Source of the DNA: DASQPE01 sp041488455
GTDB lineage: Bacteria > Gemmatimonadota > Gemmatimonadetes > Gemmatimonadales > GWC2-71-9
Assembly (NCBI GenBank): GCA_041488455.1
Contig: JBGPPG010000004.1
Location: forward strand, 1-64,000
Direction: 5' to 3'
Length of the DNA: 64,000 nucleotides
The number at the start of each line of letters is the position of its first letter. Position 1 is the first letter of the stretch. Below the pieces are notes generated by a model that was not told the origin of the DNA, searched no databases, and worked only from the letters and a program-made list of their open reading frames with translations. This document shows, one piece after another, positions 17,770-26,869 of this stretch. The translations under genes were made by a program, and so were the position numbers.

Positions 17770-18848
17770 GTCCGGCGCCTCGCGGGCGCCTGACGCGCCG
17801 AGTGGCTCTCGTCGGACTCGGCAACGTCGGCAAGAGCTTCCTCCGAATACTTCAATCCCAACAGACGCTGCTCGCGGAGCGGTATGGCGTCGCGTTCCAG
17901 GTGGTGGGGGCCGCTGATTCGGGCGGCATCGCCGCCGCCCCTGGTGGCCTCGACCCGGCGGCGATCCTGGCCGTCAAGGGGCGGGGTGGCTCGGTCGCGA
18001 GCCTCCCAGGCGGCTGCGCCGGAGCACCCGCCCTCGAGCTGGTCGAACGCGCCCCGGCGGATGCCCTGCTCGAGGCCACGCCGGTCAACCTCAAGACCGG
18101 TCAGCCGGGACTCGACATCACTCGGGCCGCACTCGGGGCCGGCGTGCCGGTCGTCCTGGCGAACAAGGGCCCGCTCGCGCTCGCGTACGGCGAGCTCGCG
18201 GCCCTGAGCGATCTCGGCGGCGGCCGCACGCCGCTCCGGTTCAGCGCGTGCGTCGGCGGGGCCATGCCGACCATCAATCTCGGGGTGCGCGATCTCGCCG
18301 GGGCCCGGATCCTCCGGGTGGAGGCGGTGCTCAACGGGACCACCCAGTCCATCCTGAGGGCGATGGAAGAGGGAGGGAGCTACGCGGAAGTGCTGGCGGA
18401 CGCGAAGCGTCGCGGGCTCACGGAGAGCGATCCGTCGCTCGATGTGGACGGCTGGGACGCGGCAAACAAGCTGGTGATCCTGGCGAACGCGGTCCTGCGC
18501 CAGCCCACGACGCTGGCCGACGTTTCGGTGGAAGGGATCGCCGCTCTCACGTCCGGTACGCTCCGGGCGGCGTCCGCGCGGGGGGAGCGGATCGTCCTCC
18601 TCTGTCTGGCCGAGCCCAATGGGGCCGACGGGAGGTTCCGGTTGAGTGTTCGCCCGGCACCGTTGCCGCTGGATCATCCGCTCGCGCGGATGGGCGGCGA
18701 CGAGATGGGCGTCGTGTACTACACCGACATCGCGGGGCGCATGAGCGCCACGACGTCCGAGCGCGATCCCGTCCCGACCGCGGCCGCCATGCTCCGCGAC
18801 CTGCTGGAGATCACCCTCTCCCCCTCACCAAGTGCCGGCCGAACATGA
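17766..18848 (+). CDS. hom: Homoserine dehydrogenase
   Basis: 360 aa. The N-terminal Rossmann motif is VALVGLGNVGKSF. The catalytic domain has the family pattern NGTTQSILRAMEEGGSY, then the segment TESDPSLDVDGWDAANKL with the homoserine-binding Asp/Glu and Lys. It reduces aspartate semialdehyde to homoserine for Thr/Met synthesis. No ACT domain is present, so this is the short form without built-in threonine feedback. The start is the TTG at 17766 that overlaps the upstream stop (TTGA); the GTG at 17802, right before the Rossmann strand, is the alternative. Confidence 0.9.
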   Translation: MSPAPRGRLTRRVALVGLGNVGKSFLRILQSQQTLLAERYGVAFQVVGAADSGGIAAAPGGLDPAAILAVKGRGGSVASLPGGCAGAPALELVERAPADALLEATPVNLKTGQPGLDITRAALGAGVPVVLANKGPLALAYGELAALSDLGGGRTPLRFSACVGGAMPTINLGVRDLAGARILRVEAVLNGTTQSILRAMEEGGSYAEVLADAKRRGLTESDPSLDVDGWDAANKLVILANAVLRQPTTLADVSVEGIAALTSGTLRAASARGERIVLLCLAEPNGADGRFRLSVRPAPLPLDHPLARMGGDEMGVVYYTDIAGRMSATTSERDPVPTAAAMLRDLLEITLSPSPSAGRT

Positions 18849-19019
18849 CGAGGCCGACTCCTTCTCCTCCGCTTTCGCCTTGATCTCTTCCAGCTCGCCC
18901 TGATACCGCCGCATCCGCTCCGTCAGCACCGGCTTGCCTGCTGCCAGATGCGGAGCCGCTGCCGCCTCCGCGACCGCCTCGCGGAGCTTCTCGGCCTCGA
19001 CTCCGGGTTGCTCGGGCAT
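18825..19019 (-). CDS. Small charged helical protein, unknown
   Basis: 64 aa from the ATG at 19019 (MPEQPGVEAEKLREAVAE). It is strongly helical and rich in Ala, Glu and Lys, with a heptad-like segment (RMRRYQGELEEIKAKAEEKE). It overlaps the 3' end of homoserine dehydrogenase by 24 nt on the opposite strand. The composition is convincing for a real small protein, but a chance frame cannot be excluded. Confidence 0.4.
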   Translation of the reverse strand: MPEQPGVEAEKLREAVAEAAAAPHLAAGKPVLTERMRRYQGELEEIKAKAEEKESASSCSAGTW

Positions 19020-19180
19020 GGATCCGGAGGTTGAAAAGGGCGCCGACCGGCCCGGGGAAAGGCAGGGCGGGCCAATGCACACGGAAGGCCCTTCAACGAC
19101 GCCTGTTCGATCCGCGTAGTTCTCGTCGAGGCAATCTCGCGGCCCTTTCGGGTGGGCCGTCCCAGCGGATCGGAGGGGTT

Positions 19181-19318
19181 GTGATCGTCACCATCGTGAC
19201 GCTGTTCTACTCCGGCCTGCTGCTTGCCAAGTCACTCCTCTTCCGGTTGGCGCTGACCTGCCGTTCCGCGGTGAGACCCCTCACACACCCTGGAGCCAGT
19301 CCCCGGCACAGGCCGTAG
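19181..19318 (+). CDS. Possible small membrane protein
   Basis: 45 aa; GTG at 19181 with GGAGG four nt upstream. The N-terminal half is one hydrophobic helix (VIVTIVTLFYSGLLLAKSLL) and the rest is basic. It is the only thing seen in the gap 19020-19386 apart from ordinary spacer. It precedes the glycosyltransferase gene on the same strand. The case rests on the ribosome binding site and hydrophobicity only. Confidence 0.28.
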   Translation: MIVTIVTLFYSGLLLAKSLLFRLALTCRSAVRPLTHPGASPRHRP

Positions 19319-19386
19319 TCGATCCGCGGCGGCGTCGTTTCTGCAGGACCGATCTGGAGGCTCGACTCGACTTGCAGGAGGCGTGA

Positions 19387-20544
19387 GTGCGCATTGCGCT
19401 TATCGCTGAGGACTACTACCCCCAGCTTGGCGGCGTCCCCGAACACGTACACAATCTGGCGCTCCAGTTCCGCGCACGAGGTCACACCGTCACGATCGTG
19501 ACCTCGAGGATGCAGGAGCTCCATCGGGACGACGACTTCGTGAAGCGGGTCGGACGGAGCCTGGTCATCTATGCCAACGGGGGTGTGTCGCGAATCACCC
19601 TGGGCCTCCGCCTCCGGCAGCGCCTGGAGGCGCTGTTTCGCGGCAATTTCGACGTGGTGCACGTGCATGGCGGGCTGGCGCCGACCTTCGGAGTCCTCGC
19701 CCCTCTCGCGGCGCGCCGGGCGGGCATCCCCGTCGTCGCGACATTCCATTGTTGGTTCGAGAGCTCGCCGGCCTGCGTCGTGCTTCGCCGTCCGCTCCAA
19801 CGGCTGCTCGATCTGCACGCCGCGCGGATCGCCGTCAGCGCGCCTGTGGTCGACGCGATGTCGCGCTACTTCCGCGCCCACTGGGACGTCATTCCCAACG
19901 GAGTGGACCTGAGCCACTTCCAGCCGACGGGCCGGCGCCCGCCGGGACCGGGAACGTTCGCCCCCAGGCTCCTATTCCTCCATCGGCTGGAGCCGCGGAA
20001 CCACCTTGGCACGCTGCTCGAGGCCATGCCGGGGATCCTCGCCCGATTTCCGGCGGCCCAGCTCGCCGTGGCGGGCGACGGTCCCTGGCGCCGCTATTAC
20101 GAGCGCCAGGCCGCCCCACTCGGGTCCGCCGTCCGCTTCCTGGGGCGGATCACTGATCGCCCCGCGGAATACCGCTCGGCCGATCTGTACCTGTGCCCGA
20201 CCACCCAAGGGTCCTTCGGCATCACCCTGCTCGAAGCGATGGCCTGCGGAACGCCGATGGTCGTGGCCGACAGTCCCGGTTTCCAGGCGCTCGTAAACGG
20301 AGGCCGCGAGGCGGTAACGCTCCCCCATGACGATCCTGCCCGGTGGTCCGAGACGATCGTGGGACTGCTGGGCGATCCCGCACGGCGACGGGCGATGAGT
20401 GCGGCCGGGGTGGCCAAGGCGGCCCGCTACGCATGGCCCCTCGTGGCCGAGCAGGTGCTGGCGGTCTACCGGCGGGTCCTGCACAGCGCGCCGAGCCCCC
20501 GACGCCAGCGTGCGAGGAGGCTGGTGCTCGTTCGTCTTCAATAG
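19387..20544 (+). CDS. Glycosyltransferase family 4 (GT-B)
   Basis: 385 aa. The GTG start is preceded by AGGAGG six nt upstream. The N-terminal GT-B half opens with MRIALIAEDYYPQLGGVPEHV, the glycine-rich acceptor loop typical of GT4. The C-terminal half has the nucleotide-sugar E-x7-E motif in GSFGITLLEAMACGTPMVVA. It would transfer a sugar from a nucleotide donor to a lipid or glycan at the cytoplasmic membrane face. No other polysaccharide genes are adjacent, so donor and acceptor stay open. Confidence 0.9.
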   Translation: MRIALIAEDYYPQLGGVPEHVHNLALQFRARGHTVTIVTSRMQELHRDDDFVKRVGRSLVIYANGGVSRITLGLRLRQRLEALFRGNFDVVHVHGGLAPTFGVLAPLAARRAGIPVVATFHCWFESSPACVVLRRPLQRLLDLHAARIAVSAPVVDAMSRYFRAHWDVIPNGVDLSHFQPTGRRPPGPGTFAPRLLFLHRLEPRNHLGTLLEAMPGILARFPAAQLAVAGDGPWRRYYERQAAPLGSAVRFLGRITDRPAEYRSADLYLCPTTQGSFGITLLEAMACGTPMVVADSPGFQALVNGGREAVTLPHDDPARWSETIVGLLGDPARRRAMSAAGVAKAARYAWPLVAEQVLAVYRRVLHSAPSPRRQRARRLVLVRLQ

Positions 20545-20569
20545 TGATCCCGCTCCTTCGAGGACGGCC

Positions 20570-21088
20570 ATGCTGGCTCAACGTCTTCGCGGACTGCCGA
20601 CCCGGCTGGTCCGCGCCTTCGCGCTCCCCTCCCTGTTGATGCTGGCCGCCTGCAAGGGTGACCCGACCGGCGTGCTTCCCTCGAGCGTCGGTGCTTCCGG
20701 GCCCCAGGCTACGGCTGGCGGCTCGATGCCCTCGGCGGGCGGCGCCACAGTCAACGTCGCCATTCAGGATTTCTCGTTCGCGCCGGCGATGATCACGGTG
20801 AAGGTCGGAACAACGGTGAAGTGGACCAACAACGGCCCGTCTTCACACACGGTCACGAGCGACGCCGGGAGGTGGGGCAGCGCCACCCTGGCCCCTCCCA
20901 ACACGATGGGCATGGGCATGGGAATGGGAACGGGAATGGGAATGGGTTACGGCACGGACGACATGGGCGGCGCCGGCGCGTCATTCCAGTTCACGTTCAC
21001 CGAGCCCGGCACCTATGGGTATCACTGCACCATGCATCCGCCGGCCACTTATCCGGCGTTCGTCGGGGTCGTGACCGTCGTCCCCTGA
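20570..21088 (+). CDS. Cupredoxin-domain lipoprotein with Met/Gly loop
   Basis: 172 aa from the ATG at 20570. The N terminus is a lipoprotein signal with lipobox LMLAAC. The plastocyanin-like domain starts at about residue 60 (NVAIQDFSFAPAMITVKVG). Copper ligands are plausible: His in SSHTVTSD, then Cys and His in GTYGYHCTMHP; a Met could be the axial ligand. Between strands is an insertion of alternating Met and Gly (MGMGMGMGTGMGMGYG, about residues 110-125) encoded by near-repetitive GGNATG units. Such Met-rich loops can bind Cu(I). A role in electron transfer or copper handling outside the inner membrane is inferred. Confidence 0.82.
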   Translation: MLAQRLRGLPTRLVRAFALPSLLMLAACKGDPTGVLPSSVGASGPQATAGGSMPSAGGATVNVAIQDFSFAPAMITVKVGTTVKWTNNGPSSHTVTSDAGRWGSATLAPPNTMGMGMGMGTGMGMGYGTDDMGGAGASFQFTFTEPGTYGYHCTMHPPATYPAFVGVVTVVP

Positions 21089-21193
21089 GCGCCGCGCCCG
21101 GATCGGGCCGCCCCGCGCCGGCTGGGCCTGAGAGCCTCGGTCGGAACTCACTGACTTCCCGCGATCACCCTCACACCCGGTCGGCATGATCCA

Positions 21194-21219
21194 CCCGGTC
21201 ACACGGAGTGTGACCCGGG
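21194..21219. terminator. Strong inverted repeat between cupredoxin and methyltransferase genes
   Basis: CCCGGTCACAC, a 3-nt loop, and GTGTGACCCGGG pair over 11 bp with one bulged G. It lies 105 nt after the cupredoxin stop and 40 nt before the next start. No T-run follows. It may act as a terminator-like or mRNA-stabilising hairpin; an operator for the methyltransferase gene is the alternative. Confidence 0.4.
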
Positions 21220-21258
21220 CGGTGGCCCTGCAGGCCCGGCTCCCTTAAGTTGGGGCCG

Positions 21259-22020
21259 ATGACAGCCTCGCTCATTTCGCGGGTCCGGGAAGTCCTCGTC
21301 ACCGGGCCCACTGCCTCGGCCGCGTTCGTGCGCCGGTTCGCGCACGAGACCCTGCCGCCGGGCTTGAGCCGGGTCCTTCCGAGCGGCCAAGACCTCTACG
21401 AGATCGCGCCCCAACTGGGGCGGCTGTTAGCCAACCTTGTCCTCCAGGACGGGCGGCGTCGCGTGCTCGAGTTCGGCGCCGGCGCCTCGTCCGAAGTGCT
21501 GGCGAGGGCGTTGGTCGAGATGGGTGGCGGGATGCTGACCTCGATCGAAGCCGATCCGGCGTGGTGCCGGGATCGGTGGTCGGCCGTGGAGGCGACGGGC
21601 GCCGATGCCGTGCTGGTGCCGGCGATCCTGCGGTTCGCGATCTCTCCCTTCGGGGCCTACTTCGCGCAGCCGGCCGCCATTCCAGCCGTGCGCGACCGGG
21701 GACCCTTCGACCTCGTCGTCGTGGACGCGCCTGACGGGCGCCACGGCCGCACGGGAACGCTGCACCAGGTCGCGCCGTGGCTGGCGCGCGGTGCGCTGGT
21801 CGTGGTGGACGACGCTGCGAGGCCGTTCATCCAGGGGATGCTCGCCGGCTGGCTGCGGGTCTATCAGGGGCTCACGCTGCTGGGTCAGGATGTCTCGTTC
21901 GGCGGGCGCGGTGTGGCCGTGCTCCGCTGGGACGGCGGTCCGGCGACGTTCTCGCTCCGTTCCTGGCTCACCAGCGCGTACGAAGCGCTCAGCCTCCAAC
22001 GGCGCCGACGGGAGCGATAA
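21259..22020 (+). CDS. Class I SAM-dependent methyltransferase-like protein
   Basis: 253 aa from the ATG at 21259 (a TTG three codons earlier is less likely). The Rossmann motif I is VLEFGAGASSEVLA, the acidic end of strand 2 is SIEADPAWC, and the strand 4 region is PFDLVVVDAPDG. A later VVVDDAAR strand matches the class I methyltransferase topology with an O-methyltransferase-like flavour. The first 60 residues are helical and may form a substrate cap. The substrate cannot be inferred; there are no biosynthetic neighbours. Confidence 0.72.
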   Translation: MTASLISRVREVLVTGPTASAAFVRRFAHETLPPGLSRVLPSGQDLYEIAPQLGRLLANLVLQDGRRRVLEFGAGASSEVLARALVEMGGGMLTSIEADPAWCRDRWSAVEATGADAVLVPAILRFAISPFGAYFAQPAAIPAVRDRGPFDLVVVDAPDGRHGRTGTLHQVAPWLARGALVVVDDAARPFIQGMLAGWLRVYQGLTLLGQDVSFGGRGVAVLRWDGGPATFSLRSWLTSAYEALSLQRRRRER

Positions 22021-22059
22021 CCCGGCAGAAACTCACCGTCCAAACGGGGCGGCCGTCGG

Positions 22060-24672
22060 TCAGTTCGCCGGCGGCCGTTGCCGTTCCCGCTCCCGGATCC
22101 CCACGGTCCGCTCCAGCTCGTCCGCGTGCTGGAGCACCTTTCGCCGAAGATCCAGCGGGAGATCCGGGTGCTGGGCGAGATACTCCCGCACGGTCCCGAG
22201 CGCGCGGTCGCCGGTCTGGCCGCCCAGGAATGCCCCGAGCCAGCCTTCCAGGAAGAAGATCCGCCGGTTCGCCTGGATGAAGGGCAGGGAGTCGAGCGCT
22301 GGGCGCAGATACGGGAGCGTGAGCGCCTCGTGCTCGATCGCGTTGAACGCATCGAGGCTTCCGGAGGCCCAGTCTTCGTTCAACGCCTGGTCCTCGAAGT
22401 AGCGTGAGAAGTACTCCCGTTTGGTCTCCGCGCTCCGCTTCCCCGCGCGCGCGACGAACGCGCGCCGCCGGCCGTCGGACGTCGTGTCCCTTGCGTCTTG
22501 TGCCGCGTATCGGTCTTCGGCCTGGGGTGCCGCGAGCACGAGCAGTCGCGTTACGATCTCCCAGCGGGTCGGGTCGCGCAGCGGCTCCCCGGCCGCGGAG
22601 TCTGCCGACAGAAGCGAGTCGAGCTTGGCGACCCCACCGGGCGAGGCCGCGAGGTCGATGAATGCGTCGAGATATGCCTTCCGAACGCCGTACGGGCTGG
22701 AGCCATCGCTCGCCCGATCCCACAGCGTCTTCTCCACCGCCGGAGCCAGGCTCTCCCGCTCACCCGGGCTCAGATACGCGGACACGGCGCGCCCGAGCCG
22801 GCCGAGCACGACCGGGACGATCTGCTCGTCGGGGTCGCGGGGCAGGTCACGGAGTGCCAGCCGTACGAAGCTGGTCGGCGCCATCCGAAACTGGCGCACC
22901 TCGTCCCAGAGCGCGCCCCACAGCATGGCGCGCAGAAACGGCTCGCCGACCCCTGCGAGCGCTCCGCCCTCGAGCGCGCGCACGCTGGCGCTGTCGAGCA
23001 GCAGCAGGAAGTAGCCGTAGTCCTGCGAGTTCGCGAACGCGAAAACCGGGGCGGGCAGCCCGCGCGCCCGGACGACGTCCGTGACGCCACCCGTGAGCTC
23101 GACCGGAATGCGCACCGGCGGCCGGTCCCCGTAGGCGAGCAGGACCTCGGTGCGCTCCGTCCACGGCCCCGGCCCCGAGAGCGGCTGCGCCGGGCGCTGG
23201 CTCAGCGTCAGCCCAGCGATCCGCCCGTCACGCACCTCGAGCCGTTGCTCTACAATCGGCATCCCCGGCCGCAGCATGAAGTCCCGGCCGAAGCCGGCGA
23301 GGGGCCGGCCTGCCGCACTGCCGATCGAGCCGAGCAGATCCCGCCAGGTCGCATTGCCGTAGGCGAACCGGACGAGGAAGCGTCGCACGCCCACCCGGAA
23401 AGCGGACTTGCCGACCAGATACTCCAGCTGCTTGAGCACGGCGGGCGCCTTGTTGTAGACGATCGCGCCGTAGTTGCTCTTGGCCTGGTCGAGATTGTCC
23501 AGCTCCTGCCAGAGTGGACGGGTCCCTAGGCTCTGGTCCACCCCGTAGGCGGGCGGCTTGTTCGCCAGGTAGAACGTCTTCCAGGCGCCGGCGGAGGAGT
23601 CGATTTCGGCGAGTGCCTCGGCCGCCATGAAGGTGGCGAAGCCTTCCTTGAGCCAGAGGTCGTCGAACCAGCGCGGCGTGACCAGGTCGCCGAACCACTG
23701 GTGCGCCACCTCGTGGAGGATGGTTGAGAAGCGGCCGAGCCGCCGAGGCAGCGTCGGCCGCTCGCGGAAGATGAAGCGGTCCTCGTTGTAGAACACCGCA
23801 CCGGGATGCTCCATGCCGCCGAACGGGAAGGCGGGCGCGAGCACAAAGTCGAACTTCTCGAACGGGAAACGACGGGCGAAGTACCGCTCCATCCAGTCGA
23901 GCGCCCGATGGTTCAAGGCGAGCAGGGTATCGAGGTCCGCCTCGCCCGCGCGCGAGCGGCGGACGTAAGCGTGCATGGTGCGGCCGTTCACGGTGGAGGT
24001 CGCGCGGTACCAGGGCCCAGCGGCGAAGGCGATCAGATACGTGCTGATCGGCCTGGTCTCGGTGAAGCGGCTCGTCACCTGGTCGCCGGAGGTGTCGGCG
24101 GAGGCTAGCGAGCCGTTCGCGACCACGGTCCACCCCGCCGCCGCGGTGAGCGAGAGGCGCACCCGGGCCTTCAGGTCCGGCTGGTCGAAGCAGGGAAAGA
24201 GCTGATTCGCGTCGGCCGGGACGAGGAGCGTGTACAGGTAATCGCTCCCGTCCGCCGCATCGTGCGCCCGGATGATGCTGGCCCCGCTCGGCGCGATGTC
24301 GGCGACGAAGCTGAAGGCGACGGCGTTCTCTCCCGGCCGGAGGAGCTCTGCAGGGACGCGTATGTGAGCACCGTCGGCGGCGCCGGCCGGGAGCGCGCGG
24401 CCGTTCACCAGTCCTCCGGTGAGGCGGCGGCCCCGGAAGTCGAGGACCGCGTCGCCAGTCCCGAGGTGCCGGAAGCGCACCGTCACCGTCCCCACCGCGC
24501 TGTCAAGCGCAGTGACGTCGAGCGCCAAGTCGTACCGGACGTCGCGAACGGTGCGGGCGCGCCACTCGGCAAGGCGGCGGGACACGCCGTGGCCGGCCGG
24601 GTCCGCGGAAGAGTCGGCGGGCGCCGGGGTGACGAGTACTGGAGCGAGGATGACGAGGAGCGCGGCGATCAC
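22060..24672 (-). CDS. M1 family aminopeptidase (secreted)
   Basis: 870 aa. The GTG start is followed by a signal peptide (IAALLVILAPVLVTPAPADS). The N-terminal beta domain ends in the substrate motif GGMEHPGA (variant of GAMEN). The gluzincin site is HEVAH (His320, Glu321, His324) with the third zinc ligand Glu343 in WLKEGFA. A catalytic Tyr is expected around 400-410. A helical C-terminal domain of about 350 residues completes the aminopeptidase N architecture. It would remove N-terminal residues from peptides outside the cytoplasm. The small exported protein 31 nt upstream is on the same strand. Confidence 0.95.
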   Translation of the reverse strand: MIAALLVILAPVLVTPAPADSSADPAGHGVSRRLAEWRARTVRDVRYDLALDVTALDSAVGTVTVRFRHLGTGDAVLDFRGRRLTGGLVNGRALPAGAADGAHIRVPAELLRPGENAVAFSFVADIAPSGASIIRAHDAADGSDYLYTLLVPADANQLFPCFDQPDLKARVRLSLTAAAGWTVVANGSLASADTSGDQVTSRFTETRPISTYLIAFAAGPWYRATSTVNGRTMHAYVRRSRAGEADLDTLLALNHRALDWMERYFARRFPFEKFDFVLAPAFPFGGMEHPGAVFYNEDRFIFRERPTLPRRLGRFSTILHEVAHQWFGDLVTPRWFDDLWLKEGFATFMAAEALAEIDSSAGAWKTFYLANKPPAYGVDQSLGTRPLWQELDNLDQAKSNYGAIVYNKAPAVLKQLEYLVGKSAFRVGVRRFLVRFAYGNATWRDLLGSIGSAAGRPLAGFGRDFMLRPGMPIVEQRLEVRDGRIAGLTLSQRPAQPLSGPGPWTERTEVLLAYGDRPPVRIPVELTGGVTDVVRARGLPAPVFAFANSQDYGYFLLLLDSASVRALEGGALAGVGEPFLRAMLWGALWDEVRQFRMAPTSFVRLALRDLPRDPDEQIVPVVLGRLGRAVSAYLSPGERESLAPAVEKTLWDRASDGSSPYGVRKAYLDAFIDLAASPGGVAKLDSLLSADSAAGEPLRDPTRWEIVTRLLVLAAPQAEDRYAAQDARDTTSDGRRRAFVARAGKRSAETKREYFSRYFEDQALNEDWASGSLDAFNAIEHEALTLPYLRPALDSLPFIQANRRIFFLEGWLGAFLGGQTGDRALGTVREYLAQHPDLPLDLRRKVLQHADELERTVGIRERERQRPPAN

Positions 24673-24703
24673 GACGTGTGGAATCTGCTTCCGGCGGGTG
24701 GTC

Positions 24704-25042
24704 CTACCAATAGATGATCGTGGCGAGCAGCGGGTCCGAGGGGACGTCGGGAAGCCGGGCCGCAGGGTAGCTCAGCAGGACGGAGGCGAGGCCGATGTCC
24801 CGGCGCGCGGGGGCCGGGGCGTCGGCAAGCGGCGGTCCCGCCTGGGCGGCGAGACCGCTGGTCGCCTGCATCGTCGCTTGGGCCTCGCTCAGATCGATCA
24901 CGGTGGCTGTGGCCACGATGGTCGCCCGGGCCTGGGCCGCTACCGGAACCGCGGCCAGCGCGCACAGGCCGAGCGAGATGGAAAGACTCCTGCAACCAGC
25001 CACCAGACCTCCCGGCGACAACCAATCGAACGCCACCTCCAT
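24704..25042 (-). CDS. Small exported protein, unknown
   Basis: 112 aa from the ATG at 25042. A signal peptide (SLSISLGLCALAAVPVAAQA) is followed by a short Ala/Thr-rich mature region (TIVATATVIDLSEAQATM) and a hydrophobic end (LLATIIYW). It lies 31 nt upstream of the M1 peptidase and may share its mRNA. No family was recognised. A start 10 codons further upstream is possible. Confidence 0.5.
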   Translation of the reverse strand: MEVAFDWLSPGGLVAGCRSLSISLGLCALAAVPVAAQARATIVATATVIDLSEAQATMQATSGLAAQAGPPLADAPAPARRDIGLASVLLSYPAARLPDVPSDPLLATIIYW

Positions 25043-25157
25043 CGAGGCAGCTTCCGGGCCAGGAATGAGCATTTGCTAAGCCATTTATGCAAAGCAACTT
25101 GGGCTGCCAATCAGACGCCGTCCAGTGTGTGGTATCTCGACACTCCGTTGCGTCGGC

Positions 25158-26615
25158 TCAGCGCACCAGAATCCAGTCCACCGAAACCGCGTTGCCTCCC
25201 CCGGGCGCCTCCTCGCAGCGCACATGGAAGCCCTGCGCGGTCTTGTCGGTCAGCCACACGCGGCGCGCGCCGGATGCCGGCTTGCCCCGGACGCTGGAGA
25301 CGGAGCAGGTCACGAAGTAGGCGTCGTCAGGCTCCGGCGTCGGCAGCTTCACCTCGGCGTCGGTCGCGTTGCCGGTGAGGCTCACCGATCCCCGGAGGTT
25401 GCGGGCCGGGACCTGGGTACCCGATATGCCGTTGGTCACCAGCGGAGAGAAACCCTGCCCGTGCCGCAGATAGAAGCCGCCGGCGTCGTTGATGTCGTCA
25501 CCGAGGAAGAGCGTCCCCCGGCCCTCGTCCGAGAGTATGCGAGGGACAGGCGCCGGGCCGGTGGACATCTGGGGGAAGAGCAGCTTGTTGTGGTTGGCGC
25601 CTTGATCCACCCGCATGTAGCCCGACTTGTAGACCGCCGGGCCGATGCCGTTCTTGAAGTTGGGCGTCAGCACGTGGTTCCCCGTGGCGTTCCCGGTGAA
25701 ATGATAGGCAAAGTCGGGACTGCCGCCCGGCGGGCCGGCTCCGTGATCGATCCCGATGAACTTGTTCCGCGATCCGTCCACCTCGATCTGCGACGTGCCC
25801 TTCCCCCAGCCGGCGATCCCGCCGACGAACGAGCAGCCGATCGTGTGGCGGTTGAGCCGGATGAGCGGCCGGCCGGGGGCCCCGGTCTTCGGATCGCCGT
25901 GGCACTTGAGGGCGAAGAACTGGAGGGTGTCGGTGGGATTAGCGGCGGTGCCCGAAATGTCGAGATGGGTGGTGTCGGCGTTCGTCTCGATGTGCACGTT
26001 CAGGAATACCACGTTGTTCATGGACTCGGCGCCGGGCGATTCGGGCGAGCGGCACACCACGGCCGGGTCGGTCGCCGTGCCGCAGCTCTCCACGAACACG
26101 TCGTCGAGGATGGAGTCCCATGCGCCGTCCAGCACGAGTCCGGAGCCCCGGACGTTGCAGATGTACACCCGGTGCAGACTGAGTAGCGACTGCGCGGCCA
26201 GACTCACGGCGGTGCCCGGGAGCCCACCCCCGTCGACGGTCAGGTCCTCGATCGAGCAGCCGAACTCGGTGCGCCGGTGCCCGGCCGTGCAGCTGACCAG
26301 AGTCGAGGCGGTCGCCGCACCGCCCGGACGGATCCGCGTCAGCGTGCGCCCCTCGCCCCGCAGGTGCCACACTCGCGAGGACGGGAGCGCAATCGGGCCC
26401 GACACGACATAGTCCCCGGCGGGCAGGTGAACGATTCCGCCAGTCTTGGCTGCCTCGGCGACCGCGCGCTGCATTGCGCCGGTGTCGTCCGCCCGGCCGT
26501 CGCCGACGGCACCGAAGCGGCGGACGTCGAACACGCGGCCCGGCTCGGGGCCCTGAGCGAAAGGTCGCGGCACTGCCGTGAGAGCGAGACCACCGAGGAA
26601 AAGCCGCCGTTCCAC
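25158..26615 (-). CDS. Pectate-lyase-like beta-helix protein, exported
   Basis: 485 aa from the GTG at 26615, chosen because AAAGGAGG sits five nt upstream; an ATG further upstream lacks this. A twin-arginine-like start (ERRLFLGGLALTAV) suggests Tat export. The mature part opens with VFDVRRFGAVGDGRADDTGA, the signature of the pectate-lyase superfamily domain, followed by repeated beta-helix turns. No catalytic triad of GH28 is obvious. It could bind or cleave acidic polysaccharide; it could also be a structural beta-helix. It stands alone, with 115 nt to the next gene on the same strand. Confidence 0.8.
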   Translation of the reverse strand: MERRLFLGGLALTAVPRPFAQGPEPGRVFDVRRFGAVGDGRADDTGAMQRAVAEAAKTGGIVHLPAGDYVVSGPIALPSSRVWHLRGEGRTLTRIRPGGAATASTLVSCTAGHRRTEFGCSIEDLTVDGGGLPGTAVSLAAQSLLSLHRVYICNVRGSGLVLDGAWDSILDDVFVESCGTATDPAVVCRSPESPGAESMNNVVFLNVHIETNADTTHLDISGTAANPTDTLQFFALKCHGDPKTGAPGRPLIRLNRHTIGCSFVGGIAGWGKGTSQIEVDGSRNKFIGIDHGAGPPGGSPDFAYHFTGNATGNHVLTPNFKNGIGPAVYKSGYMRVDQGANHNKLLFPQMSTGPAPVPRILSDEGRGTLFLGDDINDAGGFYLRHGQGFSPLVTNGISGTQVPARNLRGSVSLTGNATDAEVKLPTPEPDDAYFVTCSVSSVRGKPASGARRVWLTDKTAQGFHVRCEEAPGGGNAVSVDWILVR

Positions 26616-26798
26616 ACGGGCCTCCTTTCCGAAGAGAGCTGGGACGAATGCGGGAGTCGCAATAAGTACGGATGAACTATGGCACATCAGGCCGCTCGCG
26701 GCATCTATGCTAGACTTCCAAGGATGCCTGCAGACTACACCATCGACACACGCCCGGAGGCGAGCCGGGGTCCCCTGCGCCGACTCCCTGAAGAATCA

Positions 26799-26842
26799 GC
26801 TATCCTCGCTTCATCTCCGCTTCACGCTCCCGGTGCTAACGA
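26799..26842 (+). promoter_or_regulatory. Pho-box-like promoter of the USP-cytochrome-HAD operon
   Basis: TTCA cores at 26810 and 26821 (GCTTCATCTCC, GCTTCACGCTC) are exactly 11 bp apart, with a degenerate GCTA at 26799. A TA-starting hexamer (TAACGA, 26837-26842) begins 12 nt after the last core, the position of the -10 in the other island promoters. A start about 7 nt later gives a short leader before the ATG at 26870, which has GGAGG. Confidence 0.6.
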
Positions 26843-26869
26843 TGCTCCCATCGTGCCAGGGAGGCCCTG

